Below, piece by piece: positions 38,101 to 48,190 of a stretch of 64,000 bases of DNA (positions are counted from its first letter, which is position 1; the number at the start of each line of letters is the position of its first letter). The notes beneath the pieces are model-generated. The model was given only the letters and a program-made list of their open reading frames with translations. It ran no database searches and was not told where the DNA came from. A program made the position numbers and the translations under genes. The stretch lies in assembly GCA_963682175.1 (NCBI GenBank), contig OY821774.1, positions 39,384,201-39,448,200 of the forward strand. The letters are read 5' to 3'. Source of the DNA: Triglochin maritima (Eukaryota; Streptophyta; Magnoliopsida; Alismatales; Juncaginaceae).

Positions 38101-40034
38101 TCTGCCTCCCTGATCCGCAACTGATGATAACCCGAACGCAGATCGATCTTCGAGAACACTCTCGCCGTCTGCAACTGATCAAACAAATCATCAATCCTGG
38201 GCAAAGGATACCGATTCCGAACGGTAACCTTATTCAGCATCCTGTAGTCGATGCACATCCGCAACGACCCATCCTTCTTCTTCACGAAGAGCACAGGCGC
38301 TCCCCATGGAGAAACACTCGGTCGAATGAACCCGGACTCCATCAACTCCTGCAATTGCTTCTTCAGCTCTGTCAACTCTGCAGGTGCCATACGATACGGT
38401 GCCTTCGACTGAGGTGTCGTACCCGCTACCAGCTCGATGCCGAACTCGATCTCTCGGTGCGGCGGTAACGCTGGAATCTCCGCTGGAAACACATCCGGAA
38501 ACTCCTGCACAATCTCTATGTCCTCCAGTCTCCTCGTCTCACGATCAGGAACTACCAGCGTGGCCACAAACGCTCTGCATCCCTGCTGTATCAGTCTCTG
38601 TGCCCTAACTGCAGACACAATCAGACGACCCCCTCTGCTCCTCGCACCTCTGATCAGAACATCTGGCAAACCCTCCATCGGAATCAGGATCTTCTTCTCA
38701 CGGCAAAAGACCCGCACGTCGTACCGGGACAGCCAGTCCATCCCCAGTATGACGTCGAAGTCCACCATCGGTAACAAGACCAGATCTGCCGGAAAATCGT
38801 GGTCTCCCGAAGCAACTGTGGTGCCGGGGAAAAAGCTCCCCACAGTGCCCACCTCACCCATGGGCGTGCTGACCTCCAAAACATCAGTCAGCAGCACAGG
38901 GGTCCGACCCAACTCGCCAGCAAACTTCTCCGAAATGAAGGAGTGAGTGGCGCCGCAATCAAACAACACACGCGCTACTGAACCACAAACTGAAAGCGTA
39001 CCTTCCACGACGGTGTTGGAGTCCCTCGCCTCCTCAGCCTCGATAGTGAAGACTCGCCCGGTCCTCCTGCTCTGGCCCGGTGCAACAACTGATCGGCTGC
39101 CTCCGCCTCTGCCTACTGCTGGTGGTCCCGGCCTCTTGCTCGGCTCACCCAGCCTCTGAGGACAATCACGGACAAAATGCCCCATCTGACCACAACCCAT
39201 GCACGCTCCAGTCCGACGGGGACACTCCTGCCCCGGATGGAACCTCCCGCAGTAAGTGCACGCTCCTGACTGACGTGCTCCTCCACCATCGAACCTGGGC
39301 CTCTTGCCCGAGTTCCCTGCTCCACGACCAGCGACTCTGCTGCCGGTGCTCACTGGCGCCTTCCGCGCCTCCTGAATACACTCCCTCTGGTCCTGCTCGA
39401 TGATCGTAGCATGCTTCACCGCATCAGCAAGGGTCCGCGGCATGCTGTTGATCACCCGAGATCGAAGCGGCTGTCTCAGTCCCTTCACGAACTTCCTCGC
39501 CCGCTGCTCTGGGGTCACACAAATCTCAGGGCAGTAACGCTCCAAAGCGTTGAACCTGCTGATGTAGCTCGTCAGTGTCATGTCCTTCTGCTCTAGCGAC
39601 ATGAACTCCTCCCTCTTCTGATCCCTGACATGCTGGGGGAAGTACTGCTCATGAAACACCTCCAAGAACTCCTCCCAGCTCACGTCCACACGATCATCAA
39701 ACAACACTGTGGACGTAGATCTCCACCAGTTGGCGGCCTCGCCATCGAACACGTAGGTGGCCAGCTCCACCATCCTCCCAGGTGCTACACCAATAGTGCG
39801 GAAGATCTTCTCCATCCGGAAGACCCAGTCCTCTGCAACCTCTGGGGCCCTCCTGCCATCAAAAGTCGGCGGGTGCTGACGCATGAACCGATCGTGCTCA
39901 GCTCCCACCCCGCTCTGACCGCTCTGAGCAGCCTGACGCTCCAGAAACTCGCCCAGCCTGTCCCACTGAGCACCTGAAGTGTCGTCACTGGGATCACGAT
40001 CGCGTGGAGAACTCCTCACGCGCCTAGGTGCCAT
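35150..40034 (-). pseudogene. gag-pol polyprotein of the gypsy element, split by a MITE
   Basis: The frame starts at 40034 (MAPRRVRSS) and runs 1,397 codons to a stop inside the MITE. Domains in order: retrotransposon gag (about residues 60-200); two zinc knuckles ([13 protein letters not shown] about 259, [14 protein letters not shown] about 278); aspartic protease with [10 protein letters not shown] at about 358; reverse transcriptase with the FVDD catalytic motif at about 693; RNase H ([10 protein letters not shown]); integrase with HHCC zinc finger ([11 protein letters not shown] ... CLVCQQ) and DDE residues in [17 protein letters not shown] and DGQSERTIQ. The missing tail, residues after HNVFHVS, continues beyond the MITE at 35389-35150 with MLRKYVADPSHVI and the chromodomain (VKVRWQHHSEREATWE). 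The protease has Cys where DSG/DTG is usual. Apart from the MITE no frameshift or stop was seen. Confidence 0.95.
35399..35865. mobile_element. hAT-type MITE inside the gypsy chromodomain
   Basis: 467 bp with termini TAGGGGTGCAA and (reverse complement of the right end) TAGGGCTGCAA, flanked by identical 8-bp duplications GATACATG (35391-35398 and 35866-35873). The interior is full of ATTCGGATTCGGAT words and AGTTCTACTGAATTCGG units in partial tandem. Removing it and one duplication restores collinearity of the polyprotein between HNVFHVS and MLRKYV. It resembles the MITE at 7623 in terminus and word style. Confidence 0.93.
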
Positions 40035-40151
40035 CTGTCACCACAACAATCAACAGATAAGCAACAATGCATGCATGAGCTACGAAATTAATGCATGCCT
40101 CTAGCACTACTCCTAAGGGTGGTTCTTTAGACGAAGACACAGGAATCGACC

Positions 40152-40163
40152 GCTCTGATACCA
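40152..40163 (-). other. Primer-binding site, tRNA-iMet
   Basis: Minus strand TGGTATCAGAGC, three bases inside the 5' LTR. It is complementary to the 3' end of initiator methionine tRNA, the usual primer of plant LTR retrotransposons. Confidence 0.93.
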
Positions 40164-40166
40164 AGT

Positions 40167-42359
40167 TGTAACGTCCCGAAACAGCGGAAGATTTAAAATT
40201 TCGAAATAACGAATAAAACTGACAACTCAAGGCGGGAACGTCACTAATATATAATATAGAAATCCGGGTGCACCCGAAATACATGGAGTTTACAAAAGGT
40301 GTACAACTACAATCCAGATGAAAGAAATGAAAATACAAGTAGTCGTACGATCTCGCAAATGCCGAAGAGGATCCGACTCCAAAGCGCTCCGTCCTCGGTC
40401 ACCACCCACCGGACCTACTGCGATCCTGAAAAAGATGCAACAACAATGCCTGAGTTTCCAGAAGGAAACCCCGTATACCAACTCACCTATATGCATGCAT
40501 CACATAATGAACCTATCATACTAGTAGCATGTCATGGCATCAACAGATATGGAAAACAGTTCCCCCGAAGGGTAAAACAGGACATCAGTCCGACAATCAA
40601 TCATCGGGTCTCCCGAAGAGACCTACTGCAGGCACATGCAGTCTAGTAGCCCGCGACATCGCACCCCCCACACGCAGCTACACTACACAAGGGTTCGGCA
40701 GGGAGCCTCTGTCACGTCTACGCGCCGATAGAAACAGATCTGTAAATCTCAGTGGTCGGGGCCACAGGGACCAACGGGGCCGTCGCCCGGAAGGTATAAC
40801 AACATCATCTCGGTAGGTGCCCAGCCGAGGAAAACAACAAGCCGGCACAGCCTCGGCCCAACAATCATCATCGCCGGCACAACCTCGGCGGCATCACCGG
40901 CACAGCATCGGTGGTCCATCACAACGTCCGGCACAGCATCGGACGGTCCAGACCGAAGTCTGCCAGGTCATCGGGCTCCTCGAGCCGCGAACACCAACCG
41001 CGCCGCTATAAAAGCAGGGCAGCGACCTCCGTAGCCCCAAGGGCCGGTAGTCACCTCACCCAACGCCAGTTGCGTGCCCGCACAACATCAACACTGGGAT
41101 CCGCGATCCCTCAGGCCTGCTATACTACAAAGTGCCAACAATCATCTCAAAAGTCACGGTCCATACATGGAGGTGACGCGTCCCGAACACCCACACTCTT
41201 CCCAACGGCGGTCCCTGGGCAGGCACGCATCACGCGCCCACCGTCACCTCCCGGCTCACGCACAAGGCGAGGACACGGGTTTCCGTGGACAAAGTTGGCG
41301 TTCAAAAGGGGAACCAGGAATTCTGTCCTGGGCCCAAACGGTCGACCGGAAGAGGTGATTCGGTCGACCGGTTCCAGGAAGGAATCGGTCGACCGTACTC
41401 CTAAAACGGTCTACCGCTGCGCTCAACACAGAACCCCCAACGGTCGAACAAGGGTCTAAAACCGGTCGACCGAACGAGGTCAAAATCCGGAGTCTGGTCA
41501 ACATTAAATTCCACTCTATCGGTCGACCGACTCAGGGGTCTCGGTCGACCGAAAACAGACACGGTCAACCTAGTATTCTACGTCATCAAACAGTCGAACG
41601 TAAACATACTACCGGTCGAACAAACATGCAATCGGTCGAACGCAATATAAATCGGTCGAACAAACATGCAATACTAACAGGTACACTTAAGTTCCGGTCG
41701 AACACAACAAGGACCGGTCGACCGATAACAGGTAGAAAATCCCAACTCACCAGCAATAATGCACTACCGGTCGACCGCCCCAAGGCATCGTTCGACCGGT
41801 GAAGGTTAAAGTCGGGCAAACAATGCTAAAACGGTCGACCGCCCGAAGGACCCGGTCGACCGTTGGTCGTCTTCAACCTCGCGCCAGCCGAGGATTTACG
41901 AAGAACGCGTCGCCGGAGAGGTCCTCGACCTCCCCCGACCGACCAACAACACCCTTCCACAAGGGTGAGCAACAAAATCACACTAATGAGCGGCATACCT
42001 CAAATGAAGACGACGAAACGCCGGAGCAAGCTCACGCCTCCGTCCTCCTCACGCGCGTCCTCCTCCCCGCGACGACCTCCTCACGCCGGAACCTCCGAGC
42101 CTTCTTCCTCCTCTGGTCGCCGGATAGAAAAATGGAGAGGGAGTGAGAGAGTGCAAGTAAGGAAAAGAGAGAGAGAGAGAGAGAGAAACACTTAAATAAC
42201 CCTACACCCCATCACCTCTCCCTCACCCTACCCCATCACCCTACACCCCAACCCATACTTCCCATCACATCCACCACTCCTTCCTCCATCCCTATGCAAA
42301 CCCCTCTTCTAACCCAAATTAACCCTAATCCAATCCTAATCCGGTTTAGGGACATAACA
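40167..42359 (-). repeat. 5' LTR of the gypsy element
   Basis: 2,193 bp; on the minus strand it reads TGTTATGTCCC to GGGACGTTACA. A TATTTAAG box on the minus strand near 42193-42200 precedes a long CT-rich (GA on the plus strand) leader. The CGGTCGACCG array (41336-41873) therefore lies several hundred bases downstream of the likely start site. Nearly identical to the 3' LTR. Confidence 0.95.
41336..41873. repeat. CGGTCGACCG motif array in the 5' LTR
   Basis: Copy of the array described at 34085. The one base difference I noticed between the two LTRs lies in this array, turning a CGGTCGAAC site into CAGTCGAAC. Confidence 0.9.
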
Positions 42360-42519
42360 TAGTTGTTAAAGTTGTACGATGATAATTAGCAAGATCATGA
42401 CTATTTCTTCCGACATTGTTTTTAGAAAATATATCTTCTCAACTTTAAGTTGTTTATTAAAAATAATAATTTAAGTTGGTATTTCCATGACTATAACAAT
42501 GGAGATTAATAATGTGCTT

Positions 42520-42945
42520 GTGGTGACGCGCACGCTTGTGATCTTCGATTAGAACCGTCGTCTTGTCTTTTGGGTAGTCACACGCACACTGTAGGTTTTC
42601 GATGCAATCGTCTTATCTTTTGTGTAGTCATGCGCATACTGTAGATCCTCGATGCTTGATAAGTCCAAGACTCGATGCAATCGTCTTGTCTTTTGTGTAG
42701 TCACGCGCACACTGTAGGTCATCGATGCAATCATCTTGTCTTTTGTGTAGTCACGCGCACATTGTAGGTCCTCGATGTTTGAGAAGTCCAAGACTCGATG
42801 CAATCTTCTTGTGTTTTGTGTAGTCACGCGCATACTGTAGGTCCTCGATGTAATCGTCTTGTCTTTTGTGTAGTCACGCGCATACTGTAGGTCCTCGATG
42901 TAATCGTCTTGTCTTTTGTGTAGTCGCGCACATACTGTAGGTTAT
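42520..42945. repeat. Tandem repeat, 50-bp unit with a 73-bp variant
   Basis: Units containing TCTTGTCTTTTGTGTAGTCA and CGCGCACACTGTAGGTCCTC repeat about seven times. Adjacent units at 42841 and 42891 are 50 bp apart. Some units have an extra piece of about 23 bp (TTGATAAGTCCAAGACTCGA). The minus strand is open over part of it but the frame only reflects the repeat. It lies directly upstream of the Harbinger coding remnant. Confidence 0.85.
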
Positions 42946-43003
42946 TTCTCACAACTATAAATTCAGTCCTCCTGGTTGGTTCTCACTCATTCATCTACGA
43001 ACA

Positions 43004-44316
43004 ATGTCTTCATCTGATAAGTCTTCCAGTTCGAAGTCTTCATCATCTCCAACATCCAATGGCGAAGCTTACGACCAAATGTTGAACTGCTTAACGGAGT
43101 ATGTCTCCGAAGTGGTGGACCGACGTCCTCAGAGGCGTAGAAGCGAACTTCGAACCCGGATAGAGATAGGGAGCTTGGTTACAACCGTTTGATTGCCGAT
43201 TATTTTTCTAACAACCTTGTTTATCCTGACAACATTTTTAGGAGAAGATTTAGGATGCGAAAGCATGTCTTTCTTAGCATTGTGAGTGTCATTGAGGCGT
43301 CTGATGTCTTCTTCCAACGTACACCAGACGCCATCGGTAGGATGAACATCTCTGCCCTGCAAAAATGTACCGTGGCGATCCGTATGCTAACGTATGGTGT
43401 TGCAGCTGATGAAGTTGACGAATACTTAAGGCTAAGCGAATCCACGGCAAGAAACACACTTGAAAAATTCTGCGACGGTGTAATTAACAACTTCGGCGGT
43501 GAGTACCTCCGAAGACCTAATGCAAGTGATTTAGCACGACTACTTCACGTTGGTGAGCAGCGTGGGTTCCCAGGCATGATGGGAAGTATCGATTGCATGC
43601 ACTGGGTGTGGAAAAATTGTCTGGTTGCTTGGATGGGCCAATATCAAGGGCGTAGTGGTAATGTCACTCTTGTCCTCGAGGCAGTGGCGTCGGCTGACTT
43701 GTGGATATGACACTCGTTTTTTTGGCACACCAGGTTCATGCAATGACTTAAATGTCCTGCAACGATCTCCGGTCTTTAACGACGTAATGGAAGGACGAGC
43801 TCCACCTGTGACTTTTGAGGTAAACGGTTCTCAATATAATATGAGATATTATCTTACTGATGATATTTATCCAAAATGGGCAGGATTCATTCCGTCCATC
43901 GTTCATCGACAAACACCAAAGGACATGTTATTTGTTGAACGACAAGAAGCAGTACACAAAGATGTAGAACGTGCATTTGGAGTCTTGCAAGCACGGTTCG
44001 CGATAGTGAAGAAGCCATCTCTTGCATGAAGTAAGGTTGTGCTTAACAAAATAATGACAACTTGCATTGTAATGCATAATATGATAGTGGAGGATGGACG
44101 TAATTCCTTCGGTAATTTTTGGATATTGGAACGAATTTGTTGACGACCAACCTGGAAATTCCGTGAACGAGCCGGTTCGGTATTCCACTGACCGTGTAGT
44201 GGATATTACTAGGTACTTGAGAATGAGAGATCAATTGCATGATCACACCACACATTTGAGCCTTCAAGCCGATTTGATCGACAATATATGACAACAATTT
44301 GGAGGAAATGCGACTT
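43004..44316 (+). pseudogene. PIF/Harbinger transposase (ALP1/HARBI1-like), frameshifted
   Basis: Fragments in three frames together resemble a plant Harbinger nuclease. 43004-43192 is a Ser-rich start. 43189-43710 holds RRRFRMRKHVFLSIV, LRLSESTARNTLEKFC and the first catalytic Asp in MGSIDCMHWVWKNC. 43715-44029 holds FFGTPGSCNDLNVLQRSPVF and the catalytic Glu region HKDVERAFGVLQARF. An in-frame stop (TGA for the expected Trp after KKPSLA) is followed by MTTCIVMHNMIVEDG, and 44110-44291 gives the C-terminal DITRYLRMRDQLHDH ... LQADLI. At least three frame changes and one stop make it non-functional. It is preceded by a TATAAAT stretch near 42955. Host ALP1-type genes arose from this family, but the decay argues for a plain dead transposon. 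Confidence 0.85.
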
Positions 44317-44764
44317 GATATATTTTAAGTTTCGTATTTTAATTTAGCATTTAATGATGTATTTTTCGTTTTAGTTTTTAAATTTCCAGTTAATGTACTA
44401 TGTAATGCGGTTTCCTAAATTTAATAATAGTTTCGTATTTATATATTAAATGTTAATTAAAAACGAATGAATTGTTGATATTAAATAATTACGATAATGA
44501 TTATTAAAAGATTTTGTTGATTGTTGAAAGAGTTTTAGAGAGAAGAATAAAAATAATAACGTGACAACAAATATTGTAACGTGACTGGGTGAATTGGATA
44601 ATGGTTAAAGATTTTGTAGGGGGGTTGGTTTGTGCTGACGTGGCGGAGAGAGAAGCTGACGTGACTGAGAGAGAAACCAGGGCGTCGGAAACTGTCCGGG
44701 GCGGTTAATGATGCTCTTAATCCAAAATAACAACATAAAGTGAAATTTAAGATACTTAATACAA
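44317..44764. other. Downstream flank of the Harbinger remnant
   Basis: AT-rich sequence followed by TGACGTGGC / TGACGTGAC words near 44634-44665 and, at 44697-44725, a minus-strand AGAGCATCATTAACCGCCCC that looks like a Harbinger terminal repeat next to TTA. No matching left terminus was found near the start of the gene. Confidence 0.4.
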
Positions 44765-45415
44765 TTTTTTTTCAAAATAATCATCCAAAAAATAAAATTA
44801 GAAGAATATGCATATGAGAAACCTAATTGACAAAGTATACACATTAAAAACGACACTACAAGTGCCGTTTTCATTAACTAAAAACGACAACACTGATGTC
44901 ATTTTTATCCTAAATGAAAATTGTATCATTGATGTCGTTTTTAATTAACTAGAGCAAGTTTTTCTTGATTTCGAGATGTCGTTTTTGACTAAGATGTGTT
45001 GCACTAGCGACGGGTCGATCGGAGGTCTTGCTCCCCGGTGAGCGAGCGGCTATCCACCTCGTCGGTGAGGTGTCGAGAGTTGGAAGGGAGCAGCGTCCCC
45101 TGAAAGTCAAGCACAATGTATTTTTGGGCTTGAGATTTTATTAGTAATTTTGGTTCGAAAAATAAATTTTCGAACAAAAAGTACTAATAAAATCTCAACC
45201 GACCCGTCGCTAGTTTAACATGCCCTATTTAAACCAGCATCAGTGATACCATTTTCATTAAGGATAAAAATGATATCAATGATGCTATTTTTAGTTAATG
45301 AAAACGGCACATGTGGTGTCGTTTTTAAGGTGCATACTTTGTCAATTAAGTTTTCCATGTGCATATTCTTACAATTTTGTTTTTTTTGTGATTATTTTGA
45401 AAACATTTCCTATGT
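44765..45415. mobile_element. Foldback element with nested hairpin
   Basis: Outer arms (about 44770-44945 and 45245-45412) are reverse complements at high but imperfect identity, sharing AATTGACAAAGTAT, GTGCCGTTTTCATTAACTA and CATTTTTATCC. Inside, CTAGCGACGGGTCG (45004-45017) pairs with CGACCCGTCGCTAG (45200-45213). At the centre 45130-45161 pairs with 45167-45198 almost perfectly around a 5-bp loop. No coding region. Target duplication not determined. Confidence 0.72.
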
Positions 45416-45621
45416 AATATAACATAAAACAGATACAAACTTGAACCAAAATATTACAAATAATGATAGAAATAATATATAAATATATGTATATAAAGTA
45501 TTATAAAGGATTGCAATTTGCAAACATGAAAATATGTATAATATTATAATAATGATTTTTATTCGGAGCATATATTCTTTTAATCAGATATACCAAGATT
45601 CATATCCACTTGATTATTTTA

Positions 45622-45661
45622 GGGGGCTACTATTCGTCGCCGGAAAACTACTTAAATTGGC
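45622..45661 (+). repeat. MULE left terminal inverted repeat
   Basis: It begins GGGGGCTACTATTCGTCGCC and matches the right terminus in ATTCGTCGCCG and AAAACTACTTAAAT. The transposase start codon lies 154 bp from this end, so the terminus probably acts as promoter as in MuDR. Confidence 0.85.
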
Positions 45662-45805
45662 CAAAAAATGATTTTTTTGTCATTAACAAATCAATTAATA
45701 CTCATTTCGTCCTGTGTCTTTAAACAAGGTGTTTAACTCAATTTTACTCACATTCCTAGTAACAACACAACGAAAATGTCTGGCGAAGCACCTGAATCCG
45801 GTGAG

Positions 45806-46066
45806 GTAAGGAGGATGAACTAAGATGCCTCCGCCAAGGTAGAGGCGTCTGGCTAAGCCGCCTCCACATAGGTAGAGGCGTGTTAGCCAGACGCCTCCAC
45901 CTATGCGCAGGCGTCTTAGCCGGACGCCTACACTAAGGTAGAGGCGTCTGGCTAACACGCCTCCACATAGGTGGAGGCGTGTTAGCCAGACGCCTCTACC
46001 TTGGTTGAGGCGGCTTAGCCAGACGCCCGTTTTTTTTTAATTTTCTGTTAAATTCAATTTTTTCAG
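45806..46066. repeat. AGGCGTC palindromic array in transposase intron 1
   Basis: From about 45825 to 46027 the words AGGCGTCTGGCTAA, its complement TTAGCCAGACGCCT and CCTCCACATAGGT alternate every 18-40 bp. Being spliced out, it does not affect the protein. GC-rich against an AT-rich background. Confidence 0.8.
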
Positions 46067-48190
46067 GTTCCGTTGCAAGATTTCGGTGGTGATGAAGTAG
46101 ATTACAATGAGCTTTTTGACAGTAAAGAAATATTTACAACAATCGAGGAAGCTTGTAAATGGGCGAAACAAGTTGCACTTGGAGCCGGATTTTTTTGGTT
46201 ATATCATCATACAAACCAAAAGCAGATAACCAGATGGATTGTTACCTGAGATGTGATCGCAGACGTGAAATGAGTTCTCGTGATACGAGTATTGCACTGC
46301 GAAAGAATACAAAAAGAAAATGTTGTGGTTGTCGGTTTTTGGTAAAAGTGGTGGAGCAACGGGTATCGTGATGGATGAGTCATTGTTTCTAGTAGCATCT
46401 ATGGGTAGCACAACCACTCACTTGCAGTTTATTCAGAGGGTCACCGACAGGTCAGCGGACTTAGTGCTGGGGCAAAGCAAATTGTTCGTGATATGACAGA
46501 GGCACAAGCAAGACCACATAACATTTTGTTGGCGGTAAAGGAGAAATTCTCGGACGATAATCCAAATCAAAGACACATTTATAACTTCAGAGAGTACATG
46601 AGGAGGACGAAATCTGAAGACAGGAATCCCGCGCAGCAGTTTCTCAGGGAGGCAGTGCAACATAAGTTTTTGCATTGGATTGTTGCAGATGAAGAAACTA
46701 ATGTCCTCACTCACGCATTTTTGACACATCCGACTTCAGTTCAGTTGTTGCGTACATACACATCCGTAATCTGCATGGATTCGACGTATAAGACGAATAA
46801 GTACAAGATGCCTTTGTTTGAGATGATTGAGGTTACTCCAACAAACATGAATTTCCTCGTCGGATATGCGATTTTGCAGGATGAGACCGAGTCTAGTTAC
46901 CGGTGGGTGTTGGAGAGATTGCGAGATTTGTTATTGGATATTGTTAGCCCGACTGCAATAATAACGGACCGAGAGATGGGTCTGATGCGACTAGTAGCAG
47001 AGGTTTTTCCTGAGTCTGCTCATTTACTATGCACCTGGCATATCAACAAAGACGTGTACAACTGCGCATACCACGTATTCGGCAATGACAAGCAGCTTGC
47101 AGAGAGTTTTAGGCGTGGAAGGTGGAGGAGAGTCATGCTTTCTGATTCACAGACGGATTATGAAAGAGTAGTCCGTAATCTGAAAGATTCTTACATGTCA
47201 TGGTCAGTGCTGACGGAGTATGTAGAAGACACGTGGTTGGTGCATAAGGAAAAATTTGTGCTGAATTGGATGAATAAAGTTTTTCATTTCGGCAACACTA
47301 CGAACTGCAGGGTGGAAAGTGCGCATTCGGCTCTGAAAGAGTGGATCACTACATCGACTGCCGCTCTCGACACTCTTTTTGACCGTGTGAACTCGGCTAT
47401 TGAAATGCAGCTGACGAATATTCAGAACTTTCTTGAAGATTCGAGACGTCGAATTGTGACAAACTACATAGGTCTTTTGTTTCAGCATATAAATGACCGA
47501 GTTTCGCATCACTGCTTGTCGTTATTGACTCATGAGTTGAAGAGAATTCATGACTTAAATGATGAAATTGAATATCGTTGTGGGTGTGCTTTTCTGACAA
47601 CACATGAGATTCCTTGTGCCTGTACCATGTACGAGTGTTTTGCGTCAGGTGATGGAATTTATTTAGAGCAGATTCATCCATTCTGGAAAACACTTGTCAT
47701 TGGAGAAGGAGTCCAGATGTCAGAGTTTGTGGATCAGTCAGCACAAGACGTCGAGCATTTTCGGAAGCTAGTTGATGAGATTTCGGAGAGCAACCCTGCA
47801 GTAATTCGTAGTGCCTCTCGTATTTTATACGAACAGTTACACCCCGATCAGTCGAACTATGGAGAACCCGCAGAAAATATTAAGGTATGAGGTCGACCTA
47901 GGGGAAAGTCGACACGTCGGGACCCAAGTGCCTTTGAGTATGCTAAGCGAGGTCGTGGTCGGTCTGGTAGTAGTGGGAGCAGGGGTCATCGTCGGTCTGG
48001 CAGTAGTGGGAGCAGGGGTCGTGGTCGGTCTTCCAATTCGTCTCGATCGTCCGTGAACACGGGCACATGATCTTCTGGTATGACGATATCTTTGTTGTTA
48101 TTTAATATATATCAGTAATATAGATGGGGTTGAATATATTATCTCCTAAATTTGTTGTTTTAATGAATTGTTATTTACCTATCTTACAGT

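Larger units (their letters stand above)
32916..42359 (-). mobile_element. Complete chromovirus-type Ty3/gypsy retrotransposon (Tekay/Del-like)
   Basis: 9,444 bp, flanked by identical 5-bp duplications TAGTT (32911-32915 and 42360-42364). LTRs of 2,193 bp each are present at both ends and I noticed only one base difference between them (G at 34342 area versus A at 41592 area). The coding strand is minus, so the 5' LTR is at 40167-42359. The primer-binding site, polypurine tract and one gag-pol frame are all present. A C-terminal chromodomain marks a chromovirus; the integrase and gag style suggests the Tekay/Del clade (inference). A hAT MITE at 35399-35865 splits the chromodomain, so the copy itself cannot make the full polyprotein. 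Confidence 0.96.

Noticed and set aside
37905..38468. Plus-strand open frames of 100-190 codons opposite the gypsy gag-pol (several between 35787 and 39977)
   Set aside because: They are antisense shadows of a GC-rich coding strand and show no family motif.
35841..40034. Endogenous pararetrovirus
   Set aside because: A full integrase with HHCC and DDE motifs, LTRs and a 5-bp target duplication show an LTR retrotransposon.
40152..40163. Possible tRNA-Met gene
   Set aside because: Only the 12-base complement of the tRNA 3' end is present; it is the primer-binding site.
42185..42359. Telomere-like CCCTACACCCC / AACCCTAATCC runs at the LTR ends
   Set aside because: They are irregular and part of both LTR copies, not a TTTAGGG array.
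43004..44316. Domesticated ALP1/HARBI1 host gene
   Set aside because: Three frame changes and an in-frame stop; no sign of a maintained intron-exon structure.
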